10,924 nt of DNA from an uncultured Oscillospiraceae bacterium (GTDB taxonomy: Bacteria > Bacillota > Clostridia > Oscillospirales > Oscillospiraceae), in the NCBI GenBank assembly GCA_910587205.1, contig CAJULZ010000095.1:1-10924 (forward strand), given 5' to 3'. Each line of letters begins with the position of its first letter. Position 1 is the stretch's first letter. The notes under the pieces were generated by a model. It saw only the letters and a list, made by a program, of their open reading frames with translations, searched no databases and was not told the DNA's origin. The translations under genes and the position numbers were made by a program. This document shows positions 6,568 to 10,924 of the stretch, piece by piece.

Positions 6568-6699
6568 ATAGCGCGGAGCCGTCGCGAACAGCGGGCTAAG
6601 GCCGGAGCGAAGCAAAAGCAGGGAGGGCCCAAAGGGGCCGGACAGCTTTTGCGGAGTCGGAGGACTTAGAACCGCGTTGTGAGCAGGCGCAGCGTGAAT
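6568..6699 (+). repeat. Modular intergenic repeat, unit 2 (subfamily A)
   Basis: 132-nt module with ATAGCGCG at 6568-6575 and AGCGTGAAT at 6691-6699. By my alignment it differs from unit 4 by four substitutions and one 1-nt indel over the whole length. Its internal hairpin is GCAAAAGC (6612-6619) with GCTTTTGC (6645-6652), enclosing GGCCC-AAAG-GGGCC. It is separated from units 1 and 3 by AAG on each side. Confidence 0.9.
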
Positions 6700-6702
6700 A
6701 AG

Positions 6703-6743
6703 ATAGCGCGGAGCCGTCGCGAACAGCGGGCTAAGGCCGGAGC
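6703..6743 (+). repeat. Modular intergenic repeat, unit 3 (truncated, subfamily A)
   Basis: The first 41 nt of a subfamily A module, identical to the first 41 nt of units 2 and 4. It stops abruptly at GGCCGGAGC before AT-rich sequence and the following hairpin. Confidence 0.85.
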
Positions 6744-6764
6744 CTCGTATAAAATGTAAATTTT

Positions 6765-6798
6765 GCCGGAAAGGGCCGCACCCTTTCCGGCATATTTG
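6765..6798 (+). terminator. Terminator-like hairpin between murA and the WalJ-like gene
   Basis: GCCGGAAAGGG (6765-6775) pairs perfectly with CCCTTTCCGGC (6781-6791) around a 5-nt loop, followed by ATATTTG. The T-tract is weak on the plus strand, and the flanking AAATTTT would serve as a partial T-tract on neither strand cleanly. It probably terminates murA transcription, at least partly. No clear promoter for the next gene is visible between this hairpin and its ribosome binding site. Confidence 0.65.
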
Positions 6799-6829
6799 TA
6801 GAAAAAAGAGAAAATTTGGAGGGATGGTT

Positions 6830-7615
6830 ATGCTGCGGGTGGCCATACTGGCCAGCGGCTCGTCGGGGAACTGCGCGGTGGTCAGCGATGGGCGGGTACA
6901 TATCCTGATCGACGCGGGCATCTCCACCCGGCGCATTGCCCAGGGGCTGAAGGCGTTGGGGCTGGAGCTGCGGCACATCTCCGGCGTGCTGATCACCCAT
7001 GAGCACACCGACCATGTGGCGGCCCTGCCCGTGCTGTGCAAGCAGACGGCCGCGCCGCTGTACACCGCCGAGGGGACGGCTTTTGCCCTGTGCGCCCGGT
7101 GGGGCGGGCTGGGGGAACGGTTCCGGGTGTTCCAGCCGGGACAGCGGTTCGCCGTGGGCGGGCTGGAGGTGGGGACGTTTGCCACCAGCCATGACTGCGC
7201 CTGCCCGTCGGGCTTTTCCGTGGGGGACGGGAGGCGGAAGCTGGCCCTGTGCACCGATACGGGCGTCGTCACCCCGGAGGCCCGGGAGGGGGTGCGGGGG
7301 GCCCACACCCTCATCGGGGAGTTCAACTACGACCCCAGAATGCTGCGCGCCGGGCCGTACCCCGTCCACCTCCAGGACCGCATCCGGGGGGAGCGGGGGC
7401 ACCTGTCCAACGAGATGGGCGGGGAGCTGGCCGCCTGGGCGGCGCGGCAGGGGGCCGGGCGGGTGATTTTGGCCCATCTGTCGGCGGAAAACAACACGCC
7501 GGTGCTGGCCCTGGCGGCGGCGCGGAAAGCCCTGGGGGAGCTGGGACTGGGGGAGGGGGACGTGGAGCTGGCGGCCGCGCCCAGGAGCGAGGGAACAGGA
7601 TGGTTCGAGGTATAG
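6830..7615 (+). CDS. walJ: WalJ/YycJ-type MBL-fold metallohydrolase
   Basis: A 261-residue cytosolic metallo-beta-lactamase-fold protein. Metal-site motifs in order: HEHTDH (residues 57-62, HxHxDH), H121-D122 in TSHDC, D143 in CTDTG, and H216 in AHLSAEN. The C-terminal HLSxEN motif together with the early ASGSSGN motif (residues 8-14) is typical of the YycJ/WalJ family. In B. subtilis that family is linked to cell-wall and division homeostasis and DNA mutation avoidance; the exact substrate is not settled. At 164-168 the sequence is EFNYD, where many relatives have ESNHD. Start choice: the ATG at 6824 abuts GGAGGG with no spacing, while the ATG at 6830 has the proper 6-nt spacing, so I use 6830. 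The TAG stop lies within repeat unit 4. The order murA, MBL protein, rlmH supports a conserved clostridial cluster. Confidence 0.85.
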   Translation: MLRVAILASGSSGNCAVVSDGRVHILIDAGISTRRIAQGLKALGLELRHISGVLITHEHTDHVAALPVLCKQTAAPLYTAEGTAFALCARWGGLGERFRVFQPGQRFAVGGLEVGTFATSHDCACPSGFSVGDGRRKLALCTDTGVVTPEAREGVRGAHTLIGEFNYDPRMLRAGPYPVHLQDRIRGERGHLSNEMGGELAAWAARQGAGRVILAHLSAENNTPVLALAAARKALGELGLGEGDVELAAAPRSEGTGWFEV

Positions 7616-7744
7616 CGCGGAGCCGTCGCGAACAGCGGGCTAAGGCCGGAGCGGAGCGAAAGCGGGGAGGGCCCAAAAGGGGCCGGACAGCTTTTGCGGA
7701 GTCGGAGGGCTTAGAACCGCGTTGTGAGCAGGCGCAGCGTGAAT
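7612..7744 (+). repeat. Modular intergenic repeat, unit 4 (subfamily A)
   Basis: 133-nt module with ATAGCGCG at 7612-7619 and AGCGTGAAT at 7736-7744. It is nearly identical to unit 2 despite lying about 1 kb away across a gene. It supplies the stop codon of the WalJ-like gene and is flanked immediately on both sides by GAGGT (7607-7611 and 7745-7749). Confidence 0.9.
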
Positions 7745-7749
7745 GAGGT

Positions 7750-7885
7750 ATAGCGCGGAAAAGCGGGCGGCGAAGACGCTTGGAGCGGAACGAAGGGAAA
7801 AGCCCCAGGCCCGCGATGCGGGACTGGGCGTTGCCTGAGACGGGGCGAAAGCGGCTGAGCGTCTTGGCCGCTTCACAGCGTGAAT
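7750..7885 (+). repeat. Modular intergenic repeat, unit 5 (subfamily B)
   Basis: 136-nt module with ATAGCGCG at 7750-7757 and AGCGTGAAT at 7877-7885, and a different core from unit 4. It can fold into a long stem: AAGCGG with CCGCTT outside, AAGACGCT with AGCGTCTT inside, and an apical CCCAG-G-CCCGC-GAT-GCGGG-A-CTGGG hairpin. It shares the GCTTGGAGCGGARCGAAG box (7778-7795) with unit 1. Confidence 0.8.
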
Positions 7886-7887
7886 GG

Positions 7888-7901
7888 ATAGCGCGGAGCG
7901 C
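7888..7901 (+). repeat. Modular intergenic repeat, unit 6 (remnant)
   Basis: Only the ATAGCGCGGAGC head of a module remains, directly before the rlmH ribosome binding site. It is called because it follows the end of unit 5 (AGCGTGAAT) after two bases, as the other tandem junctions do. Confidence 0.55.
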
Positions 7902-7924
7902 AAATGGGATATGGGGGTATCACG

Positions 7925-8407
7925 ATGGTCGACGTCACAGTCATCTGCGTGGGGAAGCTGAAGGAGAAATTCTATGCGGAAGCCGCGGCGGAGTATGTAA
8001 AGCGGCTGAAGGGGTACTGCAAGCTCACCGTGGTGGAGCTGGCCGAGCAGAAGCTGGGCAAGAACCCCTCCCTGGGGGAGATCCAGGCCGCCCTGGAAAA
8101 GGAGGGCGACGCCATCCGGGGGAAAATCCCGCCCAATTCCAGCGTCATTGCCTTGGCCGTCGAGGGGAAGCTGCGCTCCAGCGAGGAGTTGGCCCAGATG
8201 ATATCCACCTGGAGCCACAACGCCAGCAAGCACCTGGTGTTCGTCATCGGCGGGTCCTACGGTCTCCACCCATCTGTCAAAGCGGGGGCCTGGGCCACGC
8301 TGTCCATGTCCCCCATGACCTTCCCCCACCACCTGGCCCGGGTGATGCTGCTGGAGCAGATCTACCGGGGGTTTAAGATCCAGGAGGGGTCGGACTATCA
8401 CAAATAG
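7925..8407 (+). CDS. rlmH: 23S rRNA (pseudouridine-1915 N3)-methyltransferase RlmH
   Basis: A SPOUT-class SAM-dependent methyltransferase that makes m3-psi at position 1915 in helix 69 of 23S rRNA on assembled ribosomes. It has 160 residues, against about 155-160 for the family. Visible motifs: the N-terminal VTVICVGKLKEKFY, the SAM-knot segment FVIGGSYGL (106-114) and the conserved C-terminus SPMTFPHHLARVMLLEQIYRGFKI...DYHK. Start choice: the ATG at 7925 has a GGGGGT-type ribosome binding site about 6 nt upstream and gives the family-typical N-terminus. The in-frame ATG at 7904 would add seven residues inside the ribosome binding region. The last codons TAT CAC AAA TAG (8396-8407) correspond to the sequence that forms the core of the SCC attachment site in staphylococcal rlmH (orfX). 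Phage genes start 359 nt downstream. Confidence 0.97.
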   Translation: MVDVTVICVGKLKEKFYAEAAAEYVKRLKGYCKLTVVELAEQKLGKNPSLGEIQAALEKEGDAIRGKIPPNSSVIALAVEGKLRSSEELAQMISTWSHNASKHLVFVIGGSYGLHPSVKAGAWATLSMSPMTFPHHLARVMLLEQIYRGFKIQEGSDYHK

Positions 8408-8410
8408 GGG

Positions 8411-8532
8411 CCTTCGGCGAGGCACTTTCCCAAGGCCCACCGGGCCCTCGGCGAGGCGCTTTCTCTCATGGGAGAGAAAGTGTCCCGCCGGAGGCCGGGA
8501 CTTCCCGAGAACGCGTCCCGCCGGAGGCCGGG
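8411..8532 (+). repeat. Short GC-rich direct repeats downstream of rlmH
   Basis: Two 19-nt repeats at 8411-8429 and 8445-8463 (CCYTCGGCGAGGCRCTTTC, two differences). Two exact 18-nt copies of GTCCCGCCGGAGGCCGGG lie at 8482-8499 and 8515-8532. A perfect 9-bp hairpin CTTTCTCTC-ATGG-GAGAGAAAG lies at 8459-8480. GCCCGCCGGAGGCC recurs at 10331-10344 after TerL. Confidence 0.7.
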
Positions 8533-8588
8533 GGGGCGGAAACCGTCCCCATGGGGGCTTGGAGGGATTTCCCTAAACGCGACATTGC

Positions 8589-8647
8589 CTGCTTTCTGCG
8601 CAGACGGAAAGCAGGGCCCCGCCGGGCGCTGCCTCACAGGCCCGGCG
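8589..8647. other. Two consecutive perfect hairpins before the terminator
   Basis: CTGCTTTC (8589-8596) pairs with GAAAGCAG (8607-8614), and CGCCGGGC (8620-8627) pairs with GCCCGGCG (8640-8647). Neither is followed by a T-run. No open frame with a ribosome binding site spans this part of the rlmH-terS gap, so it holds only structured non-coding sequence of unknown role. Confidence 0.5.
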
Positions 8648-8671
8648 AGGGCAGAATATATGATTTTGTGC

Positions 8672-8702
8672 TCCGAAGCAGATTTTGCTTCGGAATTTTT
8701 TT
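8672..8702 (+). terminator. Intrinsic terminator after the murA-rlmH region
   Basis: TCCGAAGCA (8672-8680) pairs with TGCTTCGGA (8686-8694) around a 5-nt loop, followed by seven T (8696-8702). It separates rlmH from the phage genes. I see no convincing sigma-A promoter between it and terS. Confidence 0.92.
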
Positions 8703-8766
8703 ATTCCTTGCACGGGAATGGGCAACAAAAGGGGCGGTTCCGACGCGGGTTGTGAGGTGGTGTGGA

Positions 8767-9087
8767 ATGGGTGCGCAGGAAAAACAGGAGGCGCTGAAGG
8801 GTAAAAAAGAGCTGGCGGCCTACTTGCGGAAGCTGGCCCGGTGGAAAAACAACGACGTGGTAAAGCTGGCTTTTCTGGAACCGGAGCGGATGGACGAGGT
8901 GGACAAGCTGGACCTCACCGGCGTGGTGGAGCTGAAACGCAACGCCAACGGTACCTTTGAGGCCCGGTTTGTGGACAAGGTGCGGGTGCTGGCCATGCTC
9001 CGGGAGCTGATGGACGATCGGCAGGACTGCGAGCTGGAGGACTTTTTGAACGGCCTGTACCGGCCCGGCGAGGGGGACGGGGCATGA
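8767..9087 (+). CDS. Phage terminase small subunit (probable)
   Basis: A 106-residue protein, probably the DNA-recognition subunit of the packaging motor. The segment VVKLAFLEPERMDEVDKLDLTGVVELKRNANGTFEARFVDKVRVLAMLREL resembles the C-terminal half of Firmicutes terminase small subunits, where a lDLsgV.E.Kr..dG..E.k..Dr..AL.mL pattern is typical. No obvious N-terminal helix-turn-helix is present, so it may be a short form. Start choice: the ATG at 8767 is preceded by a GAGGTGG ribosome binding site about 8-13 nt away. The frame stays open 72 codons further upstream, but that runs through the terminator hairpin and is rejected. The 4-nt overlap (ATGA) with the large terminase gene supports the assignment strongly. 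Confidence 0.8.
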   Translation: MGAQEKQEALKGKKELAAYLRKLARWKNNDVVKLAFLEPERMDEVDKLDLTGVVELKRNANGTFEARFVDKVRVLAMLRELMDDRQDCELEDFLNGLYRPGEGDGA

Positions 9088-10322
9088 GGCCGCCCCGGTT
9101 TTCCCCCAAGCAGCGCAGGGTGCTGGATTGGTGGCGGGGCGGGGGGTACGACGCGGTGATCTGTGACGGGGCGGTGCGCTCCGGCAAGAGCTTCGCGCTG
9201 ACTCTGTCCTTCTTCCTGTGGGCTATGACATGCTTCCAGAAGCAGAATTTCGGGGTGTGCGCCGCGTCCATCAACGGGGCGCGCCGCAACCTCCTGGCCC
9301 CGGTGCGCCCCGTGCTGGAGGGGCTGGGGTTCCGGTGGGAGGAGAAAATTAGCCGGAACGAGCTGGCGCTCCGGGGCGGGGGACGGGAGAACACCTTCTG
9401 CCTCTACGGCGGCCGGGACGAGGGCAGCCCCGCCCTCATCCAAGGGGCTACGCTGGCGGGGGTGCTGCTGGACGAGGCGGCGCTCATGCCCCGCTCTTTT
9501 GTGGAGCAGGCCTGCGCCCGGTGCTCCGTGCAGGGGGGCAGGCTGTGGTTCTCCTGCAACCCGGCGGGGCCGGAGCACTGGTTCTACCGGGAGTGGATCT
9601 GCAAGGCGGAGGAAAAACGGGTGCTCTACCTGCGCTTCAGCATGGACGACAACCCCGCCCTGGCCCCCCAGGTGCGGGCGCGGTATGAGCGGATGTTCCG
9701 GGGGGCGTTCTACCGGCGATACGTGCTGGGGGAATGGACGGCGGCGGAGGGGCTGGTGTACGACTTCTTCGATCCGGCGCGGATGCCTCCCGCCCCGCCG
9801 GGGCCGTTCGGCCGCTGGCGCGTCTCCTGCGACTACGGCACGCGCAACCCCGCGTCCTTCGGCCTGTGGGGGGAGAAGGACGGGGTGTGGTACCGGGTCG
9901 ACGAGTACTACTACGACGCCCGGGCCCAGGGCCGGCAGAAAACCGACGGGGAGTACGCCCGCGACCTGGAGCGGCTGGCGGGGGGGCGGCCTATTGAAAC
10001 GGTGATCGTGGACCCCTCTGCGGCCAGCTTCATGGAGGCGCTGCGGCGGGAGGGCTGGCGGGTGCGGGCGGCGGACAACCGGGTGCTGGAGGGCATCCGC
10101 CGCACCGCCCAGGCCCTCAAGGAGGGCAGGGTGGCGGTGTGCGCCGGGTGCGCGGCGGCGGCGCGGGAATTCGCGCTGTACCGCTGGGAGGACGGCTGCG
10201 CCAAGGATACGGTGCGCAAGGAGGACGACCACGCCATGGACGACATCCGGTATTTCGTCATGAGCCTGGAGGAGGACCGCAGAGGCGGCGCGGCGCAGTA
10301 TGTGGAGCGGGATGTGTTCTGA
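9084..10322 (+). CDS. Phage terminase large subunit (PBSX/Terminase_6-like)
   Basis: ATP-driven DNA packaging motor and nuclease, 412 residues, a complete size for this family. ATPase part: variant Walker A GAVRSGKS (29-36), Walker B with acidic pair GVLLDEA (126-132; D130, E131), and a coupling-motif-like FSCNP (157-160). Nuclease part: acidic residues in SCDYGT (D250), VIVDPSA (D310) and DDHAMDD (D386/D387), spaced as in RNase H-like terminase nucleases. All catalytic positions appear intact, so there is no sign of decay. The ATG at 9084 overlaps the TerS stop codon, indicating translational coupling. The next recognisable gene is the capsid protein; the portal gene expected next is absent from the 157-nt gap. 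Composition is as GC-rich as the host genes. Confidence 0.95.
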   Translation: MRPPRFSPKQRRVLDWWRGGGYDAVICDGAVRSGKSFALTLSFFLWAMTCFQKQNFGVCAASINGARRNLLAPVRPVLEGLGFRWEEKISRNELALRGGGRENTFCLYGGRDEGSPALIQGATLAGVLLDEAALMPRSFVEQACARCSVQGGRLWFSCNPAGPEHWFYREWICKAEEKRVLYLRFSMDDNPALAPQVRARYERMFRGAFYRRYVLGEWTAAEGLVYDFFDPARMPPAPPGPFGRWRVSCDYGTRNPASFGLWGEKDGVWYRVDEYYYDARAQGRQKTDGEYARDLERLAGGRPIETVIVDPSAASFMEALRREGWRVRAADNRVLEGIRRTAQALKEGRVAVCAGCAAAAREFALYRWEDGCAKDTVRKEDDHAMDDIRYFVMSLEEDRRGGAAQYVERDVF

Positions 10323-10479
10323 GCTGCCAGGCCCGCCGGAGGCCCCCGATGGGGGCATTTCGGGGAAGTGGGCCCCGCAGGGCGCGGCCCTGCTGTTTGG
10401 GGAGATGCCCCGTAAGGGGAATTTCTATAGACTGCCCCTGCGGGAGGCCGCGGGGAGAAAATCAGAGGAGGAATTGTGG
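10323..10479 (+). other. TerL-capsid gap with hairpins
   Basis: A 157-nt gap containing GCCCGCCGGAGGCC (10331-10344, shared with 8483-8496 and 8516-8529 apart from the first base) and two perfect hairpins: GCCCCC-GAT-GGGGGC (10342-10356) and GCAGGGC-GCG-GCCCTGC (10377-10393). The capsid frame is open across the gap, and an in-frame ATG at 10405 would add 25 residues, but it lacks a well-spaced ribosome binding site. It resembles inserted repeat sequence more than the remains of a portal gene. Confidence 0.45.
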
Positions 10480-10924
10480 ATGGCGCAGAGATTTGACAAC
10501 GTGAAGCTGGAGAAGGGGATGTACCGCGAGGCGGGGAGGTCCTTCACCCAGGTGCTGGAAAAGCTGGACCCCAGCGAGCAGTACCGCGGCACCGCCCTGG
10601 AGGGGCTGGATGCCTACCAGCGGCAGCTCAAGCGGTTCGATATCCGGGTGAAGGGGGCGGGCTCCGACCTGGTGGATAAGTTTTTCTCCACCAGCCAGTC
10701 TGCGGTGCTGTTCCCCGAGTACATTGCCCGGGCGGTCAGGGTGGGCATGGAGGAGGCCAACATCCTCCCCGACATCACCGCCACCGAGACCCTCATTGAT
10801 GGGATGGATTACCGGTCCATCACCTCCGTCCCCGGTGAGGACAGCAGGCCCGAGCAGGTGGACGAGGGCGCGGCCATCCCCCAGACCACCGTGCGCACTC
10901 AGGACAGTCTGGTGAAGCTGCACA
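10480..10924 (+). CDS. Phage major capsid protein, N-terminal part (runs off the right edge)
   Basis: 148 residues are visible. The N-terminal 65 or so residues are charged (MAQRFDNVKLEKGMYREAG and later LDAYQRQLKRFDIRVKGAGSDLVDKFF). Then comes SAVLFPEYIARAVRVGMEEANILPDITATETLIDGMDYRSI, followed by PGEDSRPEQVDEGAAIPQTTVRTQDSLVKLH. The last two segments match the pattern of HK97-fold capsid proteins of clostridial phages, where an FPEY segment is followed by a TxTxIDGLDYRS-type strand and an EGAxIP loop. Start choice: ATG at 10480 with GAGGAGG at 10465-10471, spacing 8 nt. It is co-directional with terS-terL. Whether the N-terminal part acts as a scaffolding or cleaved delta domain cannot be seen without the rest. 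Confidence 0.8.
   Translation, partial: MAQRFDNVKLEKGMYREAGRSFTQVLEKLDPSEQYRGTALEGLDAYQRQLKRFDIRVKGAGSDLVDKFFSTSQSAVLFPEYIARAVRVGMEEANILPDITATETLIDGMDYRSITSVPGEDSRPEQVDEGAAIPQTTVRTQDSLVKLH

Noticed and set aside
5097..6632. 511-codon minus-strand frame antisense to murA
   Set aside because: MurA on the plus strand has all family motifs; the antisense product is A/G/H/L-rich and extends into the repeat modules.
6340..7746. Arg-rich reading frames running through the repeat modules
   Set aside because: They are similar to each other only because they translate the same DNA repeats; frames start inside upstream genes and lack ribosome binding sites.
6434..7901. CRISPR array interpretation of the repeats
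   Set aside because: Repeats are about 130 nt, unequal, with two core types and only 2-5 nt between them; no short regular repeats with unique spacers and no cas genes.
8408..8766. tRNA gene or phage integrase between rlmH and terS
   Set aside because: No cloverleaf with a GTTCGA-type arm and acceptor pairing was found, and no open frame with recombinase motifs.
8820..10358. 512-codon minus-strand frame antisense to terL
   Set aside because: TerL has intact Walker and nuclease motifs on the other strand; the antisense product is P/R-rich without domains.

Overview
The window looks like chromosome from a high-GC gut Clostridia, most likely of the Oscillospiraceae type (Flavonifractor/Lawsonibacter-like). 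This is inferred from the mix of Firmicutes regulatory signals (a T-box leader, a perfect CIRCE element, a sigma-70-family regulator with a membrane anti-sigma partner), the high-GC coding sequence, and modular GC-rich intergenic repeats. Genus-level placement is an inference.

Minus-strand half (1-4669). Reading leftwards from the htpG/murA divergence: htpG (Hsp90), under a sigma-A promoter overlapped by a perfect CIRCE operator, ends in a strong terminator. It is followed by a sigma/anti-sigma pair with a 4-nt ATGA overlap and a candidate ECF-type promoter, then a small secreted Cys-rich protein. The last element is a consensus promoter driving a valine T-box leader and the 5' part of valS, which runs off the left edge.

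Plus-strand half (4971-10924). A consensus promoter with extended -10 drives murA (TTG start, about 130-nt leader). Then come a WalJ/YycJ-type metallo-beta-lactamase-fold protein and rlmH. The two gaps between these three genes are filled by about 130-nt modules that begin ATAGCGCG and end AGCGTGAAT. Six copies or fragments are visible, in two subfamilies. The modules supply the stop codons of murA and the MBL gene, and one copy is flanked by an exact 5-bp duplication of host gene sequence. After rlmH there is a hairpin- and repeat-rich gap with a good terminator. A phage packaging/head cluster follows in the same direction: TerS, TerL (4-nt overlap) and the N-terminal part of a major capsid protein. 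No portal or protease gene lies between TerL and capsid, and no integrase is visible.

How it fits together: the left half combines housekeeping genes with stress and envelope-response regulation (HrcA/CIRCE, T-box, sigma/anti-sigma). The middle is a cell-wall and ribosome maintenance cluster (MurA, WalJ-like, RlmH) whose spacers were colonised by a repeat family. The right end is the start of a prophage, phage remnant or domesticated phage-like element joined to the 3' side of rlmH, the gene that also carries the SCC attachment site in staphylococci. The best candidates for something undescribed are the modular repeats and the portal-less head cluster.
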